Notes: generated from the sequence alone by a model not told the origin. A stretch of 64,000 bases of DNA from Nereocystis luetkeana (GCA_031213475.1 JARUPZ010000025.1:6521676-6585675); one strand, 5' to 3'. Counted from the stretch's first letter, positions 34,913 through 46,278 are shown. Numbers and translations are program-made.

Positions 34913-35517
34913 TGGCACGTTCAGTGCCACAAGGCGAGTTCGATTCTAGTTTAGATGGGGTAGCAGCTGGGTTAGGGCTTTCTAGTCAGTCTCCCAGTGA
35001 GACAGTCGGGGGGCGTGGGATAGGCCCAGCAGGTAGTGAGTTTTGGGTTCTGGATAACGGGGCCACTAACCACATTACCAGCAGCTCTCGTAACATTTAT
35101 GACTGGGTAGAGATCCCTCGTGGTAAAGAGAAGGTTTTGATTGGTGATGGAAAAGCTATGCGAGTGCTTGGTGTAGGTAGCCTCAATCTGAAGATGCACT
35201 CCAAAACTGATGTTAATGTCAAGTTAAATGATGTGTACGTGACGGAGGGGATCGGATTCAACCTGTTTTCCCTCCATGATGCACAAACGAGACAATCCAT
35301 CACCCTTGACAAGGATGGCGCACACTTGTTCGACAACCGTCGGATTTTCCCTCGTTACGCGACTGGGTCAAGTTTGTTTGCGACTTGCATGGACCCGACC
35401 CCAACTATAGGACTTACAGCTTTTTCTGCTTTGTCGGGTGTTGCCCCCCCTACCCGTTCTGAACATGTCGTGCCTGGGTTCACTCTTGCCCCCCTCTCGA
35501 ACCCCCAACCCCCCTAA
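34861..35517 (+). pseudogene. pol: copia pol: protease region
   Basis: An open segment with WVLDNGATNHIT at about 35047-35082, the copia aspartic protease signature, normally D-S/T-G-A-T/S-x-H. The residue after the catalytic Asp is Asn. Downstream, VLGVGSLNLKM and VKLNDVYVTEGIGFNLFS fit the copia protease fold. The frame ends at TAA (35515-35517), and the next 235 bp has no open pol frame. Confidence 0.85.
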
Positions 35518-35752
35518 AATGTAGGTGGGGCAGGGCCCTTGGATGATGGTTCCCACCCACCTTCCCCCCTTTAGAATAGGAGGGGTAGTCCCTGCGGATA
35601 ACGGTTTCCCGCCCACGGCTTCAGGTGAAGTTAGTGTAGTACCATCGGCGCAGCTCCCGATGGAGCCGCCCAATGTGTCGTCCCTAGGAAACTAGCACGG
35701 AGTAGCAACGATTAGGCCTCTTGTCTCTGCCCCCGGCACGCAAGAGACAAAC

Positions 35753-36634
35753 ATGACCGTTTTTTCGGACGTTAGACTTATGGATGGTTACGATGACACT
35801 GAATACACGGAATGTCTCCCTTACCCCCTCAATCTTGCAGCAGCGCAAGCCCTAACAGAGTCAGATCGGAATGATTCTTACGTTAGGAACGTAGGCATGA
35901 CTGCTGCAGCTGTGCTCGCTCCGGGTAGGCGTCCGTTTACCGTTGAGAAACCTGCCGAGAATATTGATATTAACCACTTTCATTTCTCCTCCGGTCACCT
36001 GAACCAGTGATTGTTGAGGGAAACGGCTTGACAGCACGGTATCAACTTGACGGGAGTACTGCAGCCATGTGGTGGATGTTTGGAGGTCAAGGGTGTCCGA
36101 GCTGGGGGGCCGCGGGGGACGACATCGCGCGCGGGGAGGCCCATGGAGACCGTGCATATCGACCTGGCCGGCCGCTACGAGGCGTCTATGGGCGGGTCTG
36201 TCTACTTGATCATGTTCGTCGACAGCGCCTCAAGGTGGATGCGGCCGTACGGGATGAAGAAGAAATCGGAGGCCACCGCGTAATCGATGTTCATCGCCGA
36301 GATGAACCACGTGGGGCCGCCGCTCTGCTTCCGCACGGACAACAGTCGGGAGTTCACCAGCCGCAGCTACATCGAATTCTGCGACAAGGTTGGGATCCGC
36401 CGCGAACACACAGCCCCGGGTAAGCCAAAAGAGAACGCGGTTGTCGAGAGTGCAATTTTTCGCGCTATGAAGGGGGGCCATGCGGCTCGTCGCGAGATTC
36501 GGCGACTTTTCCCGAGCGTAGACCTTGGACGAATCCCCAACATCGGCGCCAGCGGTAACCGCCTGTGGCTGGAGGCTGTGCAATCGGCTGCCGACTGTTT
36601 TAACCGCTCCGCGACCAAGGCCAACATCGGTTAG
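35753..36634 (+). pseudogene. pol: copia pol: integrase region
   Basis: Contains the zinc-binding part (INHFHFSSGHLN then PCGGC) and the catalytic core: VHIDLAGRY (first Asp), FRTDNSREF (second Asp) and KENAVVESAI (Glu). In-frame stops fall at 36008, at about 36029, at 36281 and at 36632. They are mostly single-base events, since sequence on both sides stays aligned in the same frame. Confidence 0.88.
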
Positions 36635-37936
36635 CGATCACCGTACGAGGTGTTCTTCTCGCGGCCTCCGGACCTGCAGGTGGTACCGTTCTTCCAGGAA
36701 GGCATGATGCGGGTGGACCGCAGCACGAAATCCAACGTCCACTCGGTTCCGTGCTACTATCTGAATGACGGCTCTAACCACCCCTCGTCCGCCGTAAAGG
36801 TGATCAGGGCCTCGACGGGGGGCGATCGCTACACCAGTGACGTTGAGTGGACGGTCCACCGTGCCCCCGTGCTGCCTTTGCCGTCACCGGCGGGCGCGGG
36901 GGGATTAGTGGACGCCACCGCGTCGGAAACGCAGGGCTTCAGCATCGGCTACGTGCAGTCACCACCGGCGCTCCAGGCACCGCCGCCGCCACTGCCGATC
37001 CAGTCACCGCCGTCTCCACTGCCGATTCAGCCATCGCCACCGCCACTTCAGCCCCCCTCACCGCCGGCACCACCGCCCGAGAACTCACCATCGCCCCTCA
37101 CCGACGCTTTGCCACGGCCGCACACGGAGCCGCAACGGATATCAGGGCGTACCCGTTCAAAGACGGTTCAGCTCTCAGCCACGCCGGAGGAGCCTCCGAA
37201 AAGCGACCAGGGATTGAACCATAGCGTCGGACTCTTATCGATGATAGGCAAGACGGAGCTGCTGGCAATGTGGACTACGCGTGGAGCCGTCGACGCCGGG
37301 CGACGCAAGCAGTCGCCGAGTGATGGGGTTCGCGGGCAGCCGTCACGCACTGTGGGGGACCGAGAGCGAACATCGTCTGCCGGGGGGGCCGGGAAGATAC
37401 CGTGTGCCTTGGCGGCACTGCTTGCCACTCGGAAGGACATCGACGCCGCCCTCGGCGACCAGCCGCCCTACAAGCCCCCGGATTTGTCACACTGCTACGC
37501 CTCTGACCTCAAGGTCCCACGGAGCCACAGGGAAGCCATGCGGTCGGAGTACGCCCATCTTTGGGAGGATTCGATGGGGAGGGAGTTTTACGGATTGCTG
37601 GATGCGGGGACTTTTGTGCCGGGACAGCAATCAGTGGACAACTACATTAATGCAATGGGGGTTTTTGATTGGAAAGCTGATGATGACGGTTGGCCCACGA
37701 AAACAAAGGCGAGACCTGTAGGGCGGGGGGATGAACAGAGAGCTAATATTGATTTCGAAGAATTGTTTGCGCCTACTGTTGCTGTTTCCAGTGTCCGTTT
37801 GTTGACAGCGATGGCGTGTGAGCTGGAACTTTTTTGTGCCACTTTGATTTTGAACAGGCGTTCGTGCAATCTGATCTCGAGGAAAACGTGTACATGCGTT
37901 TACCTCAGGGTTGCGGTTGGTTGTCTGGGAAAATAA
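36635..37936 (+). pseudogene. pol: copia pol: integrase C-terminus, Pro-rich linker and start of reverse transcriptase
   Basis: Same frame as the integrase. RSPYEVFFSRPPDLQ opens the integrase tail. A Pro-rich linker at about 36955-37110 is followed by SGRTRSKTV. The reverse-transcriptase N-terminus follows, with the signature WEDSMGREFYGLLDAGTF and then KTKARPVGRG and FEELFAPTVAVSSVRLL. The correct reading changes frame near 37845; the remaining codons to 37936 are out of frame. Confidence 0.85.
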
Positions 37937-39046
37937 TAAGGCTGAACAAGAGCTTGTACGGCTTGAAGCAGGCATCGAGACAATGACATGCGCATCTTAC
38001 TAGGTGTTTGCTGTCGTTGGGCTTTCTTCAGTGCCTGGCTGATCCGTGCGTGTTTCGTTTGATTGAGGACGGGAGTGTTGTGATGACTGTGGTGGTACAC
38101 GTGGATGACATATTTGCGGTAGGGGAGAAAGCCAGGTGAGACCAGTTCGGAAAGGAATTGAACCAGATGGTTCCGGTCAAGAACCCGGGAGAGTTGCGGT
38201 GGTATTCGGGGTGTTTTTATGAGAGGGATTGGGACAAGGGAGTTTTGAAGATTTCCCAGCAAACATTCGCTGAAGAGTTGGCGGACGAGTACGGGACAAA
38301 GTTTGGGAAGAGAGCTCCGCTTTCTGTAAGCACGAGGCTTGCGGAATTCGAGAAGAACGAAGCACCAGGGAACTGGCCGTTTCGTGAGTTGGTAGGCTTA
38401 CAGATGTGGCTTTCAACCCAGACTCGATCAGATATCTCAAACGCAGCAAGAGCGGTGGCTAGGTACTGCGCTGCGCCTAAGTTTGTCCACTGGAGGGCAG
38501 CCCATGGTATTTTAGGGTATGTGAGACGGACTAGTTCCTTTGGGATTACCTTTCAGAAAGGTACGGTAGGGGGCCTGAGCTTGCAGTTGTTTGCTGACGC
38601 AGACTACGAAAGTGTGGCGACTGACAGGAGGTCAGTTTCAGGGGGGTTAGTGATGTGTGGGGGTGCCTGTATGTCTTGGTTTTCTAGGACACAGAAAGGC
38701 GTCACACTCTCCCCGACGGAGGCAGAGTACGTGGCGCTTGCAGACGTCGTTAAGGAAGTTCTGTTTTTGCGGCATGTTGGGTGTTTCATGTTGCCTAATG
38801 TCGGCGTGACCTTCATACCGGTGTTCGAGGTTAACCAGGGTGCGGTGCAGCTGGCGCAGAATCCTATCACCAACTCCACCTAAGCACATTGACGTACAGC
38901 ACCATTTCTTCAGGGAACTGGTAGGAAGGAAAGAGATATCGATCATCCACGTACAATCCCCTTACCAGCATGCGGATTTCGTAACCAAAGTGATACCGCG
39001 GGACTCGTTTGAGTTTCACCGTAGTCTGGCAATGAACACGTGGTGA
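37840..39046 (+). pseudogene. pol: copia pol: reverse transcriptase and RNase H
   Basis: After the frameshift, CHFDFEQAFVQSDLEENVYM and NKSLYGLKQASRQ are the copia palm motifs. The next codon is TGA where Trp is usual. VVHVDDIFAVG is the YVDD-equivalent catalytic box at about 38097-38125, followed by TGA near 38137. RNase H shows LFADADYE, RRSVSG and LSPTEAEYVALA. A frameshift at about 38878 separates NPITNST from SKHIDVQHHFFREL, and the frame ends FEFHRSLAMNTW at 39046. Confidence 0.9.
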
Positions 39047-39059
39047 ATTTATGCTGGAT

Positions 39060-39405
39060 ATACTGATTTTCATTTTCCGGGTTTGAATTTGGGTTTTTCG
39101 ACACTGGTTTTTATTTTTCGGATTTGAGTTTGGGTGTTTTTACACTGAATTTTAGTTTTCTGATTTGAATTTGGGTTTTTCGGCAATGATTTTTGTTTTT
39201 TGGCTTTAAGTTTGGGTTTCCGACACTAATTCTATTTTTCGGATTTGGGTTTGGGTTTTTCGACACTGATTTTTATTTTTCGTATTTAAGTTTGGGTTTT
39301 TCGACACTGATTTAGGATGATTTGGGTTTGGGTTTTTCGACACTGATTTTTATTTTTGGTATTTAAGTTTGGGTTTTTCGACACTGATTTAGGATTGTTC
39401 GGATT
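39060..39405. repeat. 41-bp tandem repeats between RNase H and the 3' LTR
   Basis: About eight diverged units of TTTGGGTTTTTCGACACTG followed by a TTTTTATTTTTCGG block. They lie inside the element, upstream of the 3' LTR. Confidence 0.8.
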
Positions 39406-39587
39406 TCACAGCAGGGAGGCAGCTGTTTTTATATATTTAAATTTCTGTGTTTGGAGTAATATAGCACCACAGCAGTACGACTTGTAGTGTTACGACAGGA
39501 GGATTTATGTGTTGGATGATTGTTGACCTATTTGGAGTACGGTATATAGACACTATTATCATGACAGCGTGCTGCGACTAGGGAGGC

Positions 39588-39957
39588 TGTTGGTCATAAC
39601 CGCTCTTCATAAGACGCACACATGTCTGCGTGTCTGGTCGTGGATACGTGTGATTTGTATAAGTAGATATTCCGCCAGGCTGATGTGCCTAATCGTGCGG
39701 ATACGTGTGATTTGTGTAGGTGGAAAAATGGGGCGGGATTTATGATTTCCCGAATGGGTTTTGGTAAAAATATCATCTGCATACTTTTTTTTGGGATCCT
39801 GGGACGAAGGGATAGCCCCCCTTCGTTCACTTCATCTTTGGTGGTTTCTATGATACACCTGGTTTAACATCTTCTCTCTGGCCTCATGGCAAACTCCCGG
39901 GTATTCACTCACTGCCCCTTTTAACCGAGGCAACCCATTACACGAGGTGATCGATTA
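39588..39957 (+). repeat. 3' LTR of the copia element
   Basis: Matches the 5' LTR end to end, beginning TGTTGGTCATAACC and ending GATCGATTA. It is preceded by a short purine run. Confidence 0.9.
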
Positions 39958-39962
39958 CATAC
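39958..39962. other. Right target-site duplication (CATAC)
   Basis: Four of five bases match CATAT at 32261-32265. CATAC continues into CTCTGCCTGGCC, as in the uninterrupted family E unit at about 31235. Confidence 0.7.
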
Positions 39963-40560
39963 CTCTGCCTGGCCAACTCTGCCCACCCATCGAGTCGTGA
40001 ACGCGCAGGGTCTTCCATGTCCTCCATGCTATCTTTATATGCCCCGCGCCTGTTCACAGGATAGAAGCGCGTCAACGGCAGTAGCCATGTGTATATTCAA
40101 TGCACAGCTCCGCGATTGCATCTCGTCGCGACTGAGAAATCGGCCACAGCAGTATCGACAGATGCAAGAGACGCGAGCACGCCTGCCGCCTATATCGCCG
40201 TAAATGTGGAGCGCCTCGTCTATGTTGTCGCTCAATAATGATGTATATAACGTGCTAGAAGATCGACAGTGTGCAGCGGCAGCATACGACGGGCATCGTA
40301 TGCACCCGACGTACGTTGTTTCGCCATCTGATACACGCAATCTGCCCGCTTTGCGTCTTGTACTCGACCTGCATTGTTTTTCCCACTTGGTCTGACTCGC
40401 GTCGTTTCGTCACGGAATATACGGAGTCTGCCTGCTCTTCGTTTTGCTTGTACTCGACATGCATTGCTTGTATAAATACCACCGTCTGGCCAACGCTGTG
40501 CGTTGTCTGCGTCGTGATTGCACTGCGTCCTTCGCTTCGCCGTCAGAGCTAGCGCGCCAC
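39958..40560. repeat. Repeat family E, right cluster
   Basis: Continues the interrupted unit: CCTGGCCAACTCTGCCC, GTCGTGAACGCGCAGGGTC, CACAGGATAGAAGCGCGTCAA. A further diverged unit is anchored by GTCTGGCCAACGCTG at about 40487. TACTCGAC-TGCAT words recur at 40363 and 40452. Confidence 0.65.
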
Positions 40561-40836
40561 GCCGCAATATTCCCGGCGATTGAACACACGCTCTCTCGTA
40601 GCTGGTCTGTGTTGTGCCTTCGTCGTCAATGTTGTCGGCAGAACTTTTGTGGCATGTGACGCTTCAGGACGTCTCGCCCCAGAGTTTAAATTAGTATGCC
40701 AGGTTGGATATCGAATTGCTGTTTAAACGAAGATTTTTAACAATCTGGGAGAAGGGATCTTTAAGTTGGTAGGCTGTTCGGGTGTTTTGGTTCCTGTTGG
40801 GATCAAGTTACGGGCGAAGACCCAACCCAATCCCTG

Positions 40837-40877
40837 ACTCTAACCCTAACCCTAACCCTAAACCTAACCCTAACCCT
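40837..40877. repeat. Interstitial telomere-like tract (CCCTAA)n
   Basis: Six CCCTAA-type units, one of them CCTAAA, in the pattern TAACCCTAACCC. The minus strand is TTAGGG. Ordinary sequence continues on both sides, so this is not a chromosome end within the window. Confidence 0.85.
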
Positions 40878-40880
40878 GGC

Positions 40881-41685
40881 CCCAAACCGCAGCCAAAACG
40901 GCCCAAAACTCGCCATAAACGCGGCTACGCCGAGTTTGCATCGAACAAGGAAATTTCTTAGTTGCGGACGACGATTCCGAAGTGCAGACCACGCAACACA
41001 TTTTTCAAGTGAAAACATCCCTAAAGATCCCTTCTCTCCGAAACTGCTTAACCTACTCATTAAACCCTGACCCAAAGTACAGAGCCAGATTTTTTAGATC
41101 CGGCGTAAGCTGGCGTAGAGGGTTGATGGGCTACAGAGCCAAATCCTTTATTGTCTCGAATAAAAAGGGGGAGGGGATTACAAAAATATATTGGAAGTAG
41201 ACCTCGAAATAGTGTTGAAAACCAGGGGATTAGGGGATTTTAATAATTTAGGCCCACAGAAGCCCAGTGACTTAACGTCACCGGGCAAAAATGACTGAGA
41301 TGAGCACTCGGTGAGCACCTACAGTATGGGCCCGTCAACACGAAACAACCAATCTGGGCAAACCTGATATTCTTTTAGGGGCGCCATCCTCAAGCAGGCT
41401 ATATACCTGTGGTAGGATTTCGTGTGGAGTTCACCACAAAAAAATACGTTTTTCTTGACACGTTTTCTTCTTGGCTTTCTCCAAAAAAGAGCGTTTCATG
41501 TTTTTATACTTTATCGACCCATATCACTACTTGGAAACGCTAAACTCCCATCAAGTATTCATCCCCTATGTATCCGTCATAAATATTCTGACGCAGCTTG
41601 CTATGGGCACGTTTCTTAAAACCGAAAGTTCCAAACTCTTTGGAGAAACCCGAAAAAACGTTAAACAAGTAAAATCTGGAACCGA
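40881..41685. other. Stretch with no recognised gene
   Basis: The 186-codon plus-strand frame beginning at 41471 starts here but is only supported from 41686 on, as part of repeat family D. Confidence 0.35.
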
Positions 41686-42185
41686 GGGTCACCGCCTTCG
41701 CACAATTGTCGGTATCATGTGGCGAGAGCTGGCCAGGCAGATGATAAACACCTATTTGGCCGCTTGTGTGCACAAAACAAAGACAAAAAAAAAATATCCG
41801 TCTCGAATGGCAGCAAACTGTTTTTTTTTCAGGGAAGATACCGTAAGGCGCTGCCGGCCAGCTCTAGGCTCCTCGACCATGGATCCACCTGATATCTTCG
41901 AGGCCGTCATCAATACCTGTTGTCCTTGCCCGACACCGAACGGGTTTGCCGTGGGCCGAGTCCACGTTCATATCGAGCGTCGATCGTCGCACGAGCTGAC
42001 TTTTATCAACGCGTTGACAATTTTCAACTAGGAAAACAAACTGCGGCGCCTCTTTTAGAAAAAAGAAAAGAAAAAATCGAACATTTTTTTCTTTTTTTTC
42101 CCACAGCGGAGGTACGACGATATTTTCAGCTGTTCTTTGAAAGCAATATTTTTGCATTTTTTTTTTTGACTTCGCGTTTTGTAGA
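41686..42185 (+). repeat. Dispersed family D, plus copy, with coding-like core
   Basis: Matches the reverse complement of 50890-51410. Blocks are RLRTIVGIMWRELARQ (nucleotides about 41694-41741), the core ATGGATCCACCTGATATC encoding MDPPDIFEAVI (from 41879), and a block encoding IERRSSHEL (about 41973-41999). It lies in an open frame 41471-42031. Differences between copies often preserve amino-acid character, so the family probably derives from a gene. Function unknown. Confidence 0.6.
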
Positions 42186-43529
42186 CATAGATAGGCTAAT
42201 AGGTGTTTCATTTTCTCTGTTCAATCTTCTACCTTTATTTTTAGGGGGGCTATACTGTATGGGCTATGACAGTGGTCATAAAACGATTGTTTTTTTTTTT
42301 GTTCTTGAATTTCGAGCGTATTTTTGCTACGTGGTGTGTAGGGAAAAGTAGATGTTGTGGATCATAAGCCTACAAGACATGATGCTTAGGTTCAGGGCGA
42401 TGTAATGCTCACTATGCAGGGAGTATCTATGAGGCACTCGAATACTAACTGTTTACGGTATGCATATGATTAAACAGAGAACCGTACATTCCTGCATGAT
42501 GCACAAACTTGATACTAATCTTGCTACAACCTCACGTTTGGCAAAGACTACGCCGAGTCGAGAGGTGCGCTCCAGGAAACCCGAAGGGCAGGACGTGCGT
42601 CTCCTATTACGGAGGAGGCATCCCACCTATGTAGATGGTAGAATGATTGCTTTGTTCGACAGGTCGAAAACGAAGACCACGCGGGACATAATGGGTTCAA
42701 TAAAAAACAAGGCAATACTCAAATTGAGGAGGGTCCGTATATGGCGCGGCCCCTACCGATACGAAAACGCATGTCGTCGTGATTCTTAAAACGGTCCAAA
42801 ACCGTAACATAAACTAAAAATGTTGCTCGACGAACGCTGCAGTTTAAGTTCAAGCCTTAAGCACTCGATTTCTATCACATTCCCCCCCACTAAAAACCAG
42901 ACCCGACTCTTCTTCGTGTAAGTCAGGAACCCCGATAAAAGACACAGTTTGGTACAGTAGTTTTACCTCCGACTTTGTGGGCAGCGGACTCAGTACGCAA
43001 CGATTCAATGATCGCATTGCTCTGATCGTCCCTTCATGGAAGTTTCCCCTTTGAGTGAGTTGAACAGGTTCTTGAACATGAGATATCCCCTTTTCTTTTC
43101 TTTTTTGCTTGGATGAATTCATAAATTGCTTTGCTCGTGAAGCTGAAATATCTCTAAATATGTGCTGTGGACGCTATTCATACTTTTAACCTAGCATATA
43201 TAAAAACAGACACCCTATATGGACTGCCAAGTGATAAGGTAAAACCTACCGCACTTTGGCCCCCTGGGAGGTGGGCGGGGTCTTGTATCAAGTCACCGAC
43301 CTACCGAATGACTAACCCCTGCCCATCCAAACATACGAGTAGATAACAATATGGCATTCTTCCATGTTATCCCAACCCATCCCAGCCTCTGAACTCGCAC
43401 TTCAACAAACCGCCTTTGTTGCACTGCTCACGAAACAAAGCTGATATCGCCAAAAGTGCCGACAGCAAAGGCATTGGAATCACGTCTGTTTTTTTCACGA
43501 GAACGTCTCGTTTTTCTGCCCCGTCCACA
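42186..43529. other. Stretch with no recognised gene
   Basis: Short frames without motifs. Poly-T runs occur near 42291-42300. Confidence 0.35.
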
Positions 43530-43685
43530 CCTCCTAACGTTTCCATCAAGCCGAACGTTGGCAGGGCAGGTATGAGCTCCTTGGTGCACTTCCGTGAGTA
43601 TGCCAAAGCGACAGCACATTTCTTGTCTCCTTTCGGAGCTGACCTTGTCGCTGAAGACTGAAAAAAGTGGTTCCAGGCCCTTGGA
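43530..43685 (+). pseudogene. Coding-like fragment, left arm of an inverted pair
   Basis: The end of an 82-codon frame with RAGMSSLVHFREYAKATA and a TGA at 43659-43661. The reverse complement of 43835-43990 encodes the same end (RAGMYSLVHSRECDEAAA) with a TGA at the corresponding point. The two arms are tail to tail with about 150 bp between. The family is not recognised. Confidence 0.45.
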
Positions 43686-43834
43686 TTTTCATTTTATTGT
43701 ACTGTAGCCAAGTATTGTTTTGCTGGTGAATAAGAAGGGGGAGAAACGCACTCCTAGCTTCTGGGGTTGTCCCCCTGGTCGTTCTACAGCGGAATAAACA
43801 CAGTCGACTACAATACAGGAATCTGGAAATTCTA

Positions 43835-43990
43835 GCGCCTGGAACCATATTTTCAAACCTTAGCGACGAGGGCCGCCCCGACGTAGAACGCGAAAAATGC
43901 TGCCGCTTCGTCACACTCACGGGAGTGCACCAAGGAGTACATACCTGCCCTGTCAATCTGCATCTCGATGAAAACGTTCCGAGCTAGACG
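43835..43990 (-). pseudogene. Coding-like fragment, right arm of an inverted pair
   Basis: Inverted counterpart of 43530-43685; it belongs to a 102-codon minus-strand frame (43853-44161). Shared protein words are N-V-x-I, RAGM, SLVH, RE and LVA before the stop. Upstream parts of the two frames are not similar. Confidence 0.45.
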
Positions 43991-46014
43991 AGACAAACAA
44001 AAAACCCGCGAAAAAAAACGGCGGCCGACGTGCTTGCAATGTCTTTGTTGCCGGGATATGTTTGTGCTTTGTGGGCAGCACAACAGAGGTGCATCTCCGC
44101 CCGTTATCGACTCTAAGACCCTCTTGCTCCTCCCTTTTCTTGAAGCATGCCAACGAGTCAACGCTCTCCACTAACCCCAGATTTCCTCTGTTTAGTAGTT
44201 CGCTAGTTTTTCTAGTGCATCTGGAAATATTATTAACAAGTGCTGGACCTTGTCCACACCCCGCCTAGTATTATATACCCCACGCCCGATCTTTACCGCC
44301 AAATCATACTGTGAAACGTACCGTACTTCAGCCCCCCCTTAAAGGAGTGGGTGTATTATGTGTGTCCGACCAAGCCATTGTAAGTGCCTCAACTCCCATT
44401 CCACCGCCAAATCTAAACACCACAATCACGTTTTTTTTACTTCACCCCTCCCCATTGAGTCCCTGTCCTGGATGGATTCTTGTAGCGACCGAAGTAGAGC
44501 TAGAACTTCTAAAACCTTGTCCTCCTCCTCGCTTGCCGGTCTTACGTACATAATGGTATCATCGCCCTTTCCACCCCCCCTGACGTTGTACGTCCAATAT
44601 CGACACCCCTTCAGCTTCAATGATCGTTTGCACTTCCAATTCTTCCCGAAAGCAAGGCATACTCTCCCGGTACCAACCCTTGCCTTGCCAACGAGTCTCT
44701 CACTGACACTTTGGCCTGGGTACAAGTTTAAACTCGCCATCTAATCTTGTCTGCGTATGTAACAAGAGGACAGTTTATCTCTGAGATAGGATACAGCAAC
44801 ATCAATTGGAGCTTCCCCTCAAATCTGTCCATCTCCCCCGTTAATCGTGAAACTGATGGTGCCAACTTATCACAATTCCTATCATTCGCACCAACCACCG
44901 TTTGCTTGCGAGAAACCACCTTTCTGCACCTCTTATGACCTCCTTTTGATCCTCCTAACAAACGTTCCACCCGATGAGCACACCACCACCATTCAGGCGC
45001 CGGTAACTGTGGCATATCACCAGCACGGAGACGTCTCCCCTCGTCACTTAAATATGTATGGGAATTTTACCGTCGTAGCATGCAAACATGCCAGGTCCAT
45101 GGCTAAAAACAAATGAAACCCCTAGCTTAATTCACCTGATATTGCCTCCTTCCTCCACATCTGGAACAAATGACAAACCCTCTTTGAGCTAAATCCACGG
45201 AATCTGATGCCGAACCCGTTGATATGTCCCCCTCAGAGCACCCACCCTCGCAGTGCCTGCCTTCACGAATTGAAGGGTAAAATTCTTGATCAACAAGTCT
45301 ATTCTCACACGGCGATGAAAATGCTGCACAGTTACCAGTTTTCCTCCAACCGTCGACGCTTTGTTTCCAACAGAAAACCAACAGATGCGCTACAGCCTTC
45401 GCGACCTCTCTCGCGTCCGTCCCCTCTCCCAACTCCATGTCCAAATATACGCTGCCATGCACAGTAACTAAATGCCGCTTGGACAACTAACGCCAGACAC
45501 TTTTAAATTGCGTTTGTCGAACGACCCACTTCGACCGCCGATAAAACGACTGCAAGCCTCTCGAACACGTCGTCCCACCACTCTCCCCCGAACCCGCCTC
45601 CTGGCAGAGCACATACATGCGGCTAAAGGGAAGATACTCGCGATTTATTTTCTTGGCGAGGTAACCTAAAAATGAAACCAACCAACACATTTTTGACCCC
45701 TGGAATATGCGCAGCTTCAAAGTACCAACCGGCTCGCATTTCTATCATCCCGAAATATCGCAAAGAAAACGCAGCTCTCGGGTCACGTGTTCCCCCGCAC
45801 TTTTTTATTAACTCGCCGACTTCCTACCGAATGCCGGACCCTACCTCGTCCACACACAATAGTGGAGTATTAGATGTTCTCCCTCAATATCTCAACTTCG
45901 GCCAGAACCTGTCTTCCACTTCAACAAACTACACCCGTTGTGCCCATCTCCTCTGTTCCATCATGCTGACGACTAAATATATCTCCACCAATTACATATT
46001 AATTCCGTTCCATC
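43991..46014. other. Stretch with broken minus-strand frames
   Basis: Minus-strand frames 44426-44740, 44728-45015, 45127-45486 and 45487-45720 are adjacent; the last two are one frame broken by a single stop. They might be a decayed gene. No domain is recognised. Confidence 0.3.
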
Positions 46015-46278
46015 ATCCACGTTTTAGGGGGGTGAAGGTGAGAATCGAACCTCCGACGTCGCTCTTCATACTCTCATGCCCTGCCTGGGACGCTATTGTA
46101 GGGAACATAACACCAACAATGTTGAGAAACAAACACTACCAGGGCTATCCACGTTTTAGGGGGGTGAAGGTGAGAATCGAACCTCCGACGTCGCTCTTCA
46201 TACTCTCATGCCCTGCCTGGGACGCTATTGTAGGGAACATAACACCAACAATGTTGAGAAACAAACACTACCAGGGCT
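46015..46278. repeat. Perfect tandem duplication of a 132-bp unit
   Basis: 46015-46146 and 46147-46278 are identical by eye. The unit is a multiple of three, so a 202-codon plus frame stays open across it. On the minus strand it contains GGAGGTTCGATTCTCACC, resembling a tRNA B box, without a foldable tRNA around it. Confidence 0.95.

Larger units (their letters stand above)
32266..39957 (+). mobile_element. Degenerate Ty1/copia LTR retrotransposon, 7.7 kb
   Basis: Two LTRs of about 370 bp flank gag with a CCHC knuckle, then protease, integrase, reverse transcriptase and RNase H in that order. Integrase before reverse transcriptase is the Ty1/copia arrangement. The LTRs differ at roughly thirty positions by eye, about 8 percent, and coding has many stops and at least five frameshifts or insertions. 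The copy is therefore old and cannot encode its own proteins. It lies inside a repeat family E unit. A plausible tRNA primer site after the 5' LTR is not obvious. The polypurine tract is at most the short AGGGAGG before 39588. Confidence 0.95.

Noticed and set aside
46030..46110. tRNA gene on the minus strand
   Set aside because: Only a B-box-like TTCGATT is present; the T stem has mismatches and no acceptor, D arm or anticodon arm can be formed.
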